A stretch of 64,000 nucleotides of DNA from assembly GCA_002633005.1 (NCBI GenBank), contig NMRA01000010.1, positions 675,252 through 739,251 on the forward strand, written 5' to 3'. The translations under genes and the position numbers were made by a program. Origin of the DNA: Phoronis australis (lineage: Eukaryota > Phoronida > Phoronidae). Under the pieces are notes generated by a model that worked only from the letters and a program-made list of their open reading frames with translations, did not search any database and had not been told where the DNA came from. Shown piece by piece: positions 36,801-46,213 of this stretch; positions within the stretch are counted from its first letter, which is position 1; every line of letters starts with the position of its first letter.

Positions 36801-38761
36801 AACAAATAACAAGCTTTACCCATTAACGTGTTGTTTGTCCGGTAAAATGGTAGCTTGGAAACGAAGGTGGGTCAAGAATGCTGCATTCTACATGGTCAGT
36901 TAAGCCGTCACTCAATCCTGGCGATAGGTTAATTGGCTAACTGCAAAACAGTGATGACTATTATGACTGTAAAGTTCTAATTACAGAATGGCTGAGTTTC
37001 TTTACTTTTACAAGTCAATGTTCATTTCCCTTCATTCTCAGTCATGAAGGAAAACTCTGATGTATAATTCAACTTATGCACAGCCGTCATGGAGCGGAAT
37101 TCTTGAGTCATTTTGTCTGAACACTTTTGGCGTGAACTAGATGACATGTTTGATGGCTTCACGTACTAAAACCAATTGTCAGCCTTATGCTTGCAGTCAT
37201 GTGTCTGAATTACTAGTCGGTGATACCATTACTGTTGTGTGAGTGGGCAGGTTTTAGAATTGTATGGCTGTAAGCTGTTTGTAGTTGTCATATTCCTTAT
37301 TGAGTAATCGCATTCATTTTGGTATTCATTGTTTATCAGGATTTACTGCATTATCATACAGATTATTTTGTTCATACTTTTTGCTAGTTTCCATGAGAGT
37401 TTACTCGGATCAATGTTTTAGTAAGAGTTTTGGCGAGGGCTTTTTGCACGGAAGCTTTGAATAGTCACCTCTCCACCATCCTCAGTTTCCGGTTGTACAT
37501 TTTCAGTCAAAACACGTCAAACGATTTTGGCAATTTTGCCTCATTCCCGAGTCCCAGTGCCAAACCGTCTGTAGTGCCACCTCCAGTATCAAATACAACC
37601 CCTTCATCGACGACGTCACAAAATGCCTCGGCACTAGACGACCTCATGGGCCTGTCAGAGACGCCAGCACCACCAGTCAGTTTGCTCCAGCCAATGTCTG
37701 CCCAGCCACTACAGCCAACAGTGAGCGGGCTACAGCAAAGTTCTCCACAAGTGCCCATGGGACAACAAAACATGGGCCAGATGCCCTTAGGACAGCCACA
37801 AACAATGGGCCAAATGCCCATGGGACAACGACAAACAATGGGCCAAATGCCCATGGGACAGCCTCAAACAATGGGCCAAATGCCCATAGGACAACCACAA
37901 ACAATGGGCCAAGTGCCCATGGGACAGCCACAGGCAATGGGCCAAATGCCCATAGGACAGCCACAAACAATTGGCCAAATGCCCATAGGACAACCACAAA
38001 CAATGGGCCAGATGCCAGTGGGCCAGATGCCTATGGGCCAGATGCCAATGGGCCAGATGCCAATGGGCCAGATGCCAATGGGTCAGATGAATATGGGACA
38101 ACAGGGCTTTAACCAAATGAGACCTATGGGTCAACCGATGCAGCAGGGCATGATGCCGAGCACACCGTCAATGATGACACCCCAGGTGAGTGATGAATGC
38201 ATGTCAGGCTGGATTGTAGACGATCTGAGAATAAGATCACGTGACGTAGAGACCATCCTCTATAGTCTTTTCCTAGTTAACTTTACGCTGAAATTGGACT
38301 GTGGTTATTCCGAGGCGCATATTGCTGCAGCAAAATGTCAGTGTAAGCACAAGTTTGTGTGAAACAGCGCAATTGACTAGTTCAAGTTAGATGACCCTAA
38401 ATTTTTCATTTCAACTTCTTTTAGGTGTAAGTCATTTTATGAGCACATTGACAATAATATTAACAACAAACAGGTGGCAAATTGGAAACATCTTGCGCCC
38501 AATTACGATGTTTGGTTAAAAGTGGTAGAGAATGTCTTGTTGGACTTGTATGTTTGCATGCGAAAACTTAGCTCACCTGTATGCTATTGAAGGCTGTTAA
38601 ATTTGTGTGTTAGATGATGGCACTAATGGTGTGCCGGGTTTGCCAATATTCACTTGAGAACCCACGTTTTAAGACTGATCGTTTCTTTTATTCTCTTGTG
38701 TTGGTGTTGTCCTCACATGGTCAAGCATTTATCAAATGGCTGTTGTTTACACTTAAAAAAA

Positions 38762-38814
<53 letters not shown>

Positions 38815-41800
38815 TTATATTTATTCCTCACTCCATCGAGTTATTTGATTCCTGTCACCCTGTTGTTGTGTCTTTCCATCTTTTCTGCCATAGAAAATGG
38901 TCCTAGTTTAGTCAAACCTCCAACTCTGTAGAAATATTTTCACTGTGAAAAGTTGTACAAGAAGCTTACAGAGTTAACCAGCTGCATTCAGCTAGACTGC
39001 TTTCAGTATTGGGAGTGTGTACAAGACATGGCACCAATGTCTTGTTGTTTTGTTGGATGTTGCATTAGTTGTTGTTTTGTTGCTTTTAGCCAATGGCCAA
39101 CATGTCACACTCCGGTATGGTTTCTTCCAATAATACTCCCAATAGTTCTGCACAGATGTCCAAGGTGGGTGTGAAAAAATGCGTCTTCTCTTTGACAAAG
39201 CTTTCGAGACATTGTGGGAGGGTTTAAGCTTTGTGACATGAAGCGATTCATTTAGACATATCTGGTACTACACTCTGTAGCTTTATCCTGAGCTAGCAGA
39301 CTTATGAGTCTATTTGCAGAGGACATGACTTATATTAAAGTTAAGTTCTGGTCTAATGAGGTGATGAACATAGAATGTTATCAGCATGTTTGCCTCACAA
39401 GCCAAGCGTTTCATTGTGTTTGGGAGCCGGGCTGAAAAAATTTGCCTCACTGAGCTACAAAAATAAACTGTGGGTGTGGGGTTGCCTTTTTGAATGAACA
39501 ACAGTTTAATTTGGAGAATAATTCCTTAAGACAGTAATTTGATAGAGTGAATCATTTCTTTTAATGCCTTTCTCACCATGTGTAGATTGGAAGTTATGTG
39601 CTGAGCAAATTGGATAGTGGAGTGTGTTTGCTCAACGCTTTTGTGGTTATGGGTATCTCGCATGTGTGGTGATCTTAATTCAGCGACTGGTAGACACTAC
39701 CTTTTTGTATGCGTGTATAGGTGCTTTCTCAGGTGTCCAATTTCACGCCGTTGTAGTGGTTGTAGTTAGTGTTTAACAACTGATGGTATTGTGTGTTGCA
39801 GGCAAACACGTGGAGTAACGTGGGAAAGGTGGACATCAGCCTTGACAAACTGAGTCCAGCCAGCAAGTTTGAACAGCAGCCTAAACCTAGCATGAACCAG
39901 CTACAACAGCAGCAGCAAGGTAAGGCCATGTCAGACCTCGCAGATGTGCTGACTGTGTTGGAGTATTGTCATGTAGTGTTCTCTACTGTGACTGGAGAAT
40001 CTTTGAAACGTGGACAGCTCTTTGACGTTGTTGCCATGTGCCGCCCTTCGACACATGACATTGTTTTGTTGTTCTTTGTCTCTGGAGACCAGCTTGGAGA
40101 ACTGTTACTGTGTGGTGACTTTACAACTCCTGTATATTCATATTTAGTAGAATAATGACTAAAATAGATCTCCTTTCTGTCGAGAAGCTGGTCTTTCATT
40201 TAGGTCAGTTATCGTTACAAAACTGGTGTACTTGTTGGTAGTGATTTCTGCACATTGGAGGAACTGAGATTTCATCCTTGCTTAAGACCGGTCTCCATGA
40301 ATTAGCTTGACCTACCCGTTGACTTTATGCCTGGTGCCTGCTTCCCGTTCAGGAACGCTAGGACCTCGCTAAAAAGCAAGACTTCGCGAGATTATGCGAG
40401 ATATTGCCGTGCATTTTAAATGAGAACACGTGACTTTGACTAGGTTTTAGCTAGGTCCTAGCGTAGGTCCTAGCGTCTACTGAACGCACGCCTGGTCTGT
40501 GGCAATCACTTCTGATCTATGTGTCATTGTCGAGGTGAGATGTTTTATGGTGGTCTAAATCTTATTGGCTGAAGGTAGCTCATGGCAGTATTAACTATTC
40601 TGACATTGAAGCCCTGGTGACCAGCATTCTGGGCAGGAGATGTACTTGGCTGACTTGTTCAGGCAGTGTTCCGATCAACAAATTCTGCGGTCTTGTTGAG
40701 GTAGTGTTCAGATCAACAAATTCTGCAGTCTAGAAAGAAAACTGATAAACAAGCTTAGGCTTATGTGTTTATAAATTAATAAACAACACAAAAAGTAAGT
40801 GTACCATCTGTTCTTCACTCTTAATTTGCAAGAACTTGAGAAAACAATTAAAGGGTCACTTGACATTTACTTGAAGAGGTCCAATTTTTGACGAATTTTC
40901 GCACCCCGTCAAAACCAATGGCTTGATGAAACTCGCGTACTTGCTGATGGCCTAGATGACATGCTTAGATTTGGAAAACTGTTTATGATTGTGTGGATAG
41001 GTTTGAAATGTCATCATAGCATGTGTTTGTGTAGTTTGGAAGGCAGTAAACGGCACATGTCATCATAAAGTGTGTTTGTGTAATGTGCTCTAATGAAGGT
41101 AGTAAACGGCACATGTCCCTTTAGCAAGATATTGCTTCTGAGCATTTCATGTTATGACCATGCGAATCACTGAAAGTTGACCTTAATAGTCCTCTTAACA
41201 GTTCAGATTTTTCCTGGAAATTAAGTGCAAAAGCGGGTAATACACTTAACTTTTTGAGTAGTTTACTTTCATGTCTTGTCAAGACTTATTTGAAGATGCA
41301 TGTGAACAGAAAGCGCATGGGTCATTCCTAACCACACCCTTGGTGTATGATCTTACTAGAGAGTGTGCTGTCCACACACTGGAGATTTCCAAAGGAACCC
41401 CCACCAACACAAAGCCCCTGTGGGGACTGTTGCATAAATAAATTAAAAAGCACTCCTGGAGGCTCTTTGTGATCCTTTTGCATTTCTGGCACAGTGTTGT
41501 TCCTTAAAGGACTGTTAAATATTTCAAGTTTGTCGATGACTCTTCAACGAAGGTGTTGCCGGACTCCTTACAGTAGCCAAATTGTCGATGAGATTGAAAC
41601 TGGCCGGTATTTTAAGTCGGCCCAAGTTACAGTGTAGGTGGAAGAAATAAATCTCCGCCTCTGATGCCACTGTCACGGAGTTGAAGTTTTTAATCTCAAT
41701 AGCAGTCACTTCGTCTTGCAGTACTTTTAAAGCCCACTGCTGAATGAGGGCGCTGTGGTAAGCAATACAAGTTTCCACAATGTCCCATCCTCTTCTTTTC

Positions 41801-44800
41801 CGAAAGAATCGACCTGGAGGCTTTCTGTTTATGCAACGTTATTTCAGCAAATTGAACGTTTCCGAAAGAACTCCCCAGGGGGCTCTTTGAGACATTCCCG
41901 GTAGTTATGATGTAAAGTTAGGCTTACCTGTCCTGTTATTTGTAAGCCCAGCAGTAACTGATCTGTTGCTCTGTTTACAAGCTACATGGGAGGAGTATTA
42001 TATGTTCCTGATGGCCTCAGGTAGTTGGTTGGGGACTGTATTGTCCCGCTTACTGTCTACTGCCTTGGGACTGTTTTCTTCATTGGCTTGTCTTAATATT
42101 GCCGTGATGACGAGTGAATGTTTTTCTTATGCAAAGTTTTTAGTCCAAATTCTAAATTTCTGATGACTGCATGGTTTTTATGTACTTTTGTTTTATGACT
42201 GCATGGGTGTTTCTGTACCTTAATGTGTGAATGAAGCATGGTTTGGCATTTCCTTGGTTGGTGCCGAACCTCGTTCACAACCATTTTAGATATCAAGTTC
42301 AGTTCAGACTGAAATTGTACGACTTTACAATGGTGTTTCCAGTCGCAGAAGCTATGGCTAAACATTTGGTCCCTAGATCAATCAAATTACTATTAAAACA
42401 TGTCCTGGAGAACAATGGATAAAGGAATATGATTAGCAACAAAATAATTAGCTTTTGCTTGTTTAGGTGTTTGGGTGCATTTGAGAATTTCTTGTTCGAA
42501 CTTGTTAAATGGGACTAGTTGTGTGCTTTGCATGATTTTCTTGTGGTTTTGTACTGCGGCTATGGTGACCTTTTGCTGCTTTCGTTGTTCACTCCATGCA
42601 TGCTAAATTGTCTGTTTTGGGATTGAATCTGAAGTGACTACTGTGGCATTTGGGATTGCATCTGAAGTGACTACTGTGGGATTTGGGATTGAATCTGAAG
42701 TGACTACTGTGGGATTTGGGATTGAATCTGAAGTGACTACTGTGGGATTTGGGTTTGAATCTGAAGTGACTACTGTGGCATTTGGGTTTCTTGATTCCAA
42801 ATCGCGTTTTAGCTTAAACTTTATGAATCATCAATGCTTAACGAATTAATAGAAGGTGTTACAGTTTATGAATGAGGATTTGAAAAAGGACTAACTGCTT
42901 GGAAAAGTTCTCAACTGAAATCATATAAAATGACTCTTAGGGTCTTGTGACATTTTGGGTTGTCATGAGTACATACTGTCCTGCACTTGACTCAGTAATT
43001 ACTGCTTGTAATCTGGTGAACAGATCATGAGTACATACTGTCCTGCACTTGACTCAGTAATTACTGCTTGTAATCTGGTGAACAGATGAGTGCCACTACA
43101 TTTAGGTACAAAACGAATCAGTTTATTAATTGTATGAAGAAAATGGATTAAGCACAAGGTACTTCCCATGAACACGACTCAAATAATGCATAAACATTGT
43201 ACAAATGAGTAAGGTATCTGGAAGGAACAAAACTATTTGGTGAATTGGTGGGGAACTGGTTCTCATTCTTGGGTTCATCATGCTCATTTACGTAATTTAT
43301 GCAGCTAGTTCAACAGACCTGAGAACTCTTGATTGTTGGTAAATCAAGTTTACGCATGGGTTTACCTCGCTCTGTTTGCATCTGTTCACAGGTATGCAGC
43401 CTCAGGGTTATGGTATGCAGGGTTTGACCCAAGGCATAGGTCAGATGAGTATGGGACAATCTCCCATAATGCAACAGAGACCCCCCATGATGAATATGGG
43501 TGAGTTATCTTAAGTGTGCGTTCTTGTCTACTGCTTGATTGTGGTTGGATATGGACCACGATACTTTTCATGTTTTGATGGGCTGTCTAGTTACCCATGG
43601 TAACTGCTTGGAAAATGCGCAATTGAAAATTCGGGAGAGTTCAAATATTTTGGTGTCATTCAACTGAGATGTGTTGCATGTCTGCCCTCTTAGGATACAA
43701 AGGATAATTACAGTTGCTAATTTTCCAAAGGACTTGGTTCATTAGGTACATATTGTTTTGTTGTTTTGACGATGGCTTTATGGTACAAACCATACACACT
43801 AATGAGTGCAGTAAACGTTTTTAACATTTACCTTTGTTGAGACATTCCAACAAATAACATTCCACTTTCCTGAAATATTTTGTTCTAAGTGAAATATTAC
43901 TTACCATTCTGGCTGTAATGCTGTGTGCTTTAAGTGTAGAATTTTTATTAGTTTCTTGAATATAATGCTTCCCAAATAATAATTCAGTGAACTCCAGTAT
44001 TTGCTTACCGTTAACCAGTAAATGTAATGTTTGTATCCTGTGTAGGCATGCAGTCTATGGGAATGTCTGGANGGGGCTCTTTGAGACATTCCCGGTAGTT
44101 ATGATGTAAAGTTAGGCTTACCTGTCCTGTTATTTGTAAGCCCAGCAGTAACTGATCTGTTGCTCTGTTTACAAGCTACGTGGGAGGAGTATTATATGTT
44201 CCTGATGGCCTCAGGTAGTTGGTTGGGGACTGTATTGTCCCGCTTACTGTCTACTGCCTTGGGACTGTTTTCTTCATTGGCTTGTCTTAATATTGCCGTG
44301 ATGACGAGTGAATGTTTTTCTTATGCAAAGTTTTTAGTCCAAATACTAAATTTCAGACGACTGCATGGTTTTTCTGTACCTTTGTTTTATGACTGCATGG
44401 GGGTTTCTGTACCTTAATGTGTGAATGAAACATAGTTTGACATTTCCTTGGTTGGTGCCGAACCTCGTTCACAACCATTTTGGATATCAAGTTCAGTTCA
44501 GACTGAAATTGTACGACTTTACAATGGTGTTTCCAGTCGCAGAAGCTATGGCTAAATATTTGGTCCCTAGATCAATCAAATTACTATTAAAACATGTCCT
44601 GGAGAACAATGGATAAAGGAATATGATTAGCAACAAAATAATTACCTTTATCTTGTTTAGGTGTTTGGGTACATTTGAGAATTTCTTGTTGGAACTTGTT
44701 AAATGGGGCTAGTTGTTGGCTTTGCATGATTTTCTTGTGGTTTTGTACTGCGGCTATGGTGACCTTTCGCTGCTTTCGTTGTTCACTCCATGCATGCTAA

Positions 44801-46213
44801 ATTGTCTGTTTTGGGATTGAATCTAAAGTGACTACTGTGGGATTTGGGTTTGAATCTGAAGTGACTACTGTGGCATTTGGGTTTCTTGATTCCAAATCGC
44901 ATTTTAGCTTGAACTTTATGAATCATCAATGCTTAACGAATTAATAGAAGGTGTTACAGTTTATGAATGAGGATTTGAAAAAGGACTAACTGCTTGGAAA
45001 AGTTCTCAACTGAAATCATATAAAATGACTCTCAGGGTCTTGTGACATTTTGGGTTGTCATGGGTACATACTGTCCTGCACTTGACTCAGTAATTACTGC
45101 TTGTAATCTGGTGAACAGATGAACGCCACTACATATAGGTACAAAACGAATCAGTTAATTAATTGTTATGAAGAAAATGGATTAAGCACAAGGTACTTCC
45201 CATGAACACGACTCAAATAATGCATAAACGTACAAATGAGTAAGGTATCTGGAAGGAACAAAACTGTTTGGTGAATTGGTGGGGAACTGGTTCTCATTCT
45301 TGGGTTCATCATGCTCATTTACATAATTTATGCAGCTAGTTCAACAGACCTGAGAACTCTTGATTGTTGGTAAATCAAATTTAGGCATGGGTTTACCTCG
45401 CTCCGTTTGCATCTGTTCACAGGTATGCAGCCTCAGGGTTATGGTATGCAGGGTTTGACCCAAGGCATGGGTCAGATGAGTATGGGACAATCTCCCATAA
45501 TGCAACAGAGACCCTCCATGATGAATATGGGTGAGTTATCTTAAGTGTGCGTTATTGTCTACTGCTTGATTGTGGTTGGATATGGACCACGGTACTTTTC
45601 ATGTTTTGATGGGCTGTCTAGTTACCTATGGTAACTGCTTGGAAAATGCGCAATTGAAAATTCGGGAGAGTTCAAATATTTTGGTGTCATTCAACTGAGA
45701 TGTGTTGCATGTCTGCCCTCTCAGGACACAAAGGATAATTACAGTTGCCAATTTTCCAAAGGACTTGGTTCATTAGGTACATATTGTTTTGTTGTTTTGA
45801 CGATGGCTTTATGGTACAAACCATACACGCTAACGAGTGCAGTAAACCTTTTTAACATTTACCTTTGTTGAGACATTCCAACAAATAACATTCCACTTAC
45901 CTGAAATATTTTGTTCTAAGTGAAATATTACTTACCGTTCTAGCTGTAATGCTGTGTGCTTCAAGTGTAGAATTTTTATTAGTTTCTTGAATATAATGCT
46001 TCCCAAATAATAATTCAGTGAACTCCAGTATTTGCTTACCGTTAACCAGTAAACGTAATGTTTGTATCCTATGTAGGCATGCAGTCTATGGGAATGTCTG
46101 GAGTCATGATGGGAAACCCGGGGATGATGGGTACTTCATCGCCAGCGCCTCCTAACATTATGCAACAGAAGGCTGACCAGGCCTTCTCTGGCTTCGGTAA
46201 CTTCGGCAACTGA
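27772..46213 (+). CDS. CLINT1: Clathrin interactor 1 / epsin-related protein (epsinR), 13 coding exons
   Basis: An ENTH-domain adaptor that binds phosphoinositide membranes, clathrin, AP-1/GGA and the SNARE Vti1b, and acts in traffic between trans-Golgi network and endosomes. Coding exons: 27772-27803, 29758-29959, 31010-31148, 31711-31848, 33788-33968, 34794-34953, 35552-35729, 36150-36210, 37507-38185, 39090-39164, 39802-39919, 45423-45530 (or its duplicate 43392-43499) and 46077-46213. All junctions are GT-AG and phases agree; the spliced frame is 2208 bases, 735 residues, against about 625 in the human protein. The ENTH domain fills residues 1 to about 145. The rest is a disordered tail with DFADF and DFGNF motifs suited to adaptor ear binding, a Met-Gly-Gln repeat, and the family's closing FxNF-type end. 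An in-frame TGA at 27745 fixes the start. Confidence 0.95.
27804..29757 (+). other. CLINT1 intron 1
   Basis: GT-AG intron of 1954 bases with donor GTAAGTA and acceptor TTTGCTTATAG. It contains the foldback MITE at 28808-28914 and no other recognisable feature. Confidence 0.85.
28808..28914 (+). mobile_element. Foldback MITE with TGATATAAC TIRs, copy 1
   Basis: About 107 bases whose halves are inverted repeats (AGTCTGATATAACGTGCC on the left, GGGCACGCTATATCATACC on the right; ATTTTGAGAGCCAGTT against AACTGGTTTTCAAAAT). A second copy with the same length and interior is at 63683-63792. It lies in CLINT1 intron 1. Confidence 0.8.
29758..29959 (+). CDS. CLINT1: CLINT1 exon 2 (ENTH helices)
   Basis: Sixty-seven codons starting TNVVMNYTEVE and ending KNWRRTYK. 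Nearly every position matches the vertebrate ENTH domain, including REATNDEAWGP and the KNWRR block. Phase 2 in, phase 0 out, donor GTGAGT. Confidence 0.95.
30001..30135 (+). repeat. tRNA-derived SINE-like sequence in CLINT1 intron 2
   Basis: An A-box-like GTGGCCTGGAGG near 30013 is followed about 45 bases later by a perfect B box GGTTCGAGTCC (30059-30069), flanked by a GTGGG/CCCAC T-stem. The anticodon stem does not fold convincingly and unrelated sequence follows directly, so a tRNA-derived SINE head or a tRNA pseudogene is more likely than a working tRNA. Confidence 0.55.
31010..31148 (+). CDS. CLINT1: CLINT1 exon 3 (ENTH helices)
   Basis: Starts GLLLLSYLIRNGSERVVT and ends GKDQGTN with a split valine codon. 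It contains the near-invariant SAREHIYD block of the family. Acceptor TGTTTCCAG; donor GTACCT is weaker than the others but keeps the phase. Confidence 0.93.
31711..31848 (+). CDS. CLINT1: CLINT1 exon 4 (end of ENTH)
   Basis: Encodes VRHKVKDILDFIQDDERLR followed by the basic ERKKAKKNKDKYIG segment that ends the ENTH domain in epsinR proteins. Donor GTAAGT. Confidence 0.95.
33788..33968 (+). CDS. CLINT1: CLINT1 exon 5 (linker)
   Basis: Encodes DRYDEEPRYPKPRR and a charged stretch ending with a short polyglycine run (PGGGGGN). Its start matches the family's SERYDPEPK. Donor GTAGGT after TATGA completes an Asp codon with exon 6. Confidence 0.9.
34794..34953 (+). CDS. CLINT1: CLINT1 exon 6 (acidic linker)
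   Basis: Acidic Ser/Asp-rich segment (SDNDFHFMDEDV, DFRDDADDDYESY) followed by basic ERRRHKK and LDMGAATNY, which corresponds to the vertebrate IDLGAAAHY. Donor GTAAGT. Confidence 0.92.
35552..35729 (+). CDS. CLINT1: CLINT1 exon 7 (GDFADF motif)
   Basis: Fifty-nine codons in phase with exon 6. It carries KFAADFGAASANGDFADFAQ, a DFxDF-type motif of the kind bound by AP-1 gamma and GGA ear domains. Acceptor GACTTGTAG, donor GTAGTT. Confidence 0.88.
36150..36210 (+). CDS. CLINT1: CLINT1 exon 8 (second DFADF motif)
   Basis: A 61-base exon encoding DGDFADFSSFQSSTTASPQK. It repeats the GDFADF motif of exon 7, suggesting ancient duplication of an ear-binding module. Acceptor TTCCTTCCAG, donor GTAGGC. 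Confidence 0.88.
37507..38185 (+). CDS. CLINT1: CLINT1 exon 9 (DFGNF motif, DDLMGL, Met-Gly-Gln repeat)
   Basis: The largest exon, 679 bases. It starts SQNTSNDFGNFASF, includes ALDDLMGLSE (like the vertebrate DLFDLMG) and then a repeat domain at 37757-38096. The open frame continues past the donor GTGAGT at 38186, but the next exon joins in phase and the extension does not resemble the family. Confidence 0.93.
37757..38096 (+). repeat. Coding minisatellite: 33-base then 15-base units (Met-Gly-Gln)
   Basis: About eight units of 33 bases encode variants of MGQPQTMGQMP. They are followed by five 15-base units encoding MGQMP or close variants. All unit lengths are multiples of three, so the frame is kept. 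Both strands stay largely open across it, producing long antisense frames that are shadows. Confidence 0.92.
38755..38822 (+). repeat. Poly(A) followed by (AT)n
   Basis: About 25 A residues run into an AT dinucleotide repeat and a TTTAT tail, within CLINT1 intron 9. It is consistent with the decayed tail of a retroposed element or simple slippage; no element body is recognised upstream. Confidence 0.9.
39090..39164 (+). CDS. CLINT1: CLINT1 exon 10
   Basis: Twenty-five codons, phase 0 on both sides: PMANMSHSGMVSSNN and TPNSSAQMSK. Acceptor TTGCTTTTAG, donor GTGGGT. Ser/Met/Asn-rich, like the tail of the family. Confidence 0.85.
39802..39919 (+). CDS. CLINT1: CLINT1 exon 11
   Basis: Encodes ANTWSNVGKVDISLDKLSP, matching the vertebrate STWSDPSVNISLDNLLP, then a Gln-rich end. 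Acceptor TGTTGCAG, donor GTAAGG, phase 1. Confidence 0.93.
40346..40486 (+). mobile_element. MITE with CGTTCAG...ACGCTAGGACCT ends
   Basis: The left end CGTTCAGGAACGCTAGGACC is mirrored at the right (GGTCCTAGCGTCTACTGAACG), with a further copy of the TAGGTCCTAGC block just inside. A diverged relative starts at about 49729 and shares the AGCAnGAnTTCGCGAGAT interior. It lies in CLINT1 intron 11. Confidence 0.7.
40664..40733 (+). repeat. 39-base tandem duplication
   Basis: Two adjacent copies of a segment containing AGTGTTCnGATCAACAAATT and TCTGCnGTCT, in CLINT1 intron 11. Confidence 0.8.
41011..41117 (+). repeat. 50-57-base tandem duplication
   Basis: Two adjacent copies of a segment running from CATCATA through GTGTTTGTGTA to AGTAAACGGCACATGT, in CLINT1 intron 11. 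Confidence 0.8.
42614..42790 (+). repeat. 33-base minisatellite, five units (copy A)
   Basis: Units of the form GGGATTTGGGATTGAATCTG followed by AAGTGACTACTGT. The duplicate copy B carries only two units (44809-44885). Open frames across it on both strands are a property of the repeat. Confidence 0.9.
42963..43086 (+). repeat. 61-base tandem duplication present only in copy A
   Basis: A segment with GAGTACATACTGTCCTGCAC and TAATCTGGTGAACAGAT occurs twice in tandem here and once in copy B (45058-45120). Confidence 0.9.
43392..43499 (+). CDS. CLINT1: CLINT1 exon 12, copy A
   Basis: Encodes MQPQGYGMQGLTQGIGQMSM and GQSPIMQQRPPMMNM, phase 1 to phase 1, with acceptor TTCACAG and donor GTGAGT. 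It is the allelic counterpart of 45423-45530, with two amino-acid differences (Ile/Met and Pro/Ser). Confidence 0.85.
44046..44071 (+). pseudogene. CLINT1 exon 13, truncated copy A
   Basis: GGCATGCAGTCTATGGGAATGTC plus a few bases, identical to the start of the real last exon, then cut by the n at 44072 and followed by the start of copy B. It cannot be used as an exon as assembled. Probably an assembly artefact, not a biological pseudogene. Confidence 0.8.
44809..44885 (+). repeat. 33-base minisatellite, two units (copy B)
   Basis: Short allele of the repeat seen with five units at 42614-42790. Confidence 0.9.
45423..45530 (+). CDS. CLINT1: CLINT1 exon 12, copy B
   Basis: Same exon as 43392-43499, encoding ...TQGMGQMSMGQSPIM and QQRPSMMNM. 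It splices in phase to the complete last exon and is taken as the usable copy in the gene model. Confidence 0.88.
46077..46213 (+). CDS. CLINT1: CLINT1 exon 13 (last)
   Basis: Met/Gly-rich segment then MQQKADQAFSGFGNFGN and a TGA at 46211-46213. It corresponds to the family's end VQPKQDAFANFANF, so the C terminus is complete. The final FGNF resembles the ear-binding motifs upstream. Confidence 0.93.

Larger units (their letters stand above)
41879..44071 (+). repeat. 2.2-kb direct duplication, copy A (probable alternative haplotype)
   Basis: Collinear with 44073-46102 at high identity, with base changes and small indels scattered throughout. It ends at an isolated n (44072) inside the start of the last CLINT1 exon. 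It contains a complete copy of exon 12 and only the first 26 bases of exon 13. Copy A is longer mainly because of extra 33-base minisatellite units and a 61-base duplication. It most likely represents the second haplotype rather than a real genomic tandem copy. Confidence 0.85.
44073..46102 (+). repeat. 2.0-kb direct duplication, copy B
   Basis: Counterpart of 41879-44071. It continues without break into the rest of the last exon, so this copy gives the correct 3' end of CLINT1. Confidence 0.85.

Noticed and set aside
37507-38134. Three long antisense open frames (108-115 codons) opposite CLINT1 exon 9
   Set aside because: They arise because the Met-Gly-Gln minisatellite has unit lengths divisible by three and no stop-forming trinucleotides on either strand. 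Their translations are simple repeats.
37430-38362. 310-codon continuous frame taken as a single gene
   Set aside because: Only 37507-38185 is exon. The parts before the acceptor and after the GTGAGT donor do not resemble CLINT1, and exons 8 and 10 join in phase at these sites.
38614-38931. 105-codon frame with polylysine and Ile-Tyr repeat
   Set aside because: It is a translation of the poly(A) and (AT)n microsatellite in CLINT1 intron 9.
42603-42849. Open frames on both strands in the 33-base intronic repeat
   Set aside because: Pure minisatellite translation inside CLINT1 intron 11, with copy number differing between the two haplotype copies.
41966-44616. Small frames with a hydrophobic start (YMFLMASGSWLGTVLSRLL) present twice
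   Set aside because: They are in CLINT1 intron 11 and are duplicated only because the 2-kb segment is. The copies differ in length, and the second runs on because of indels, which argues against coding.
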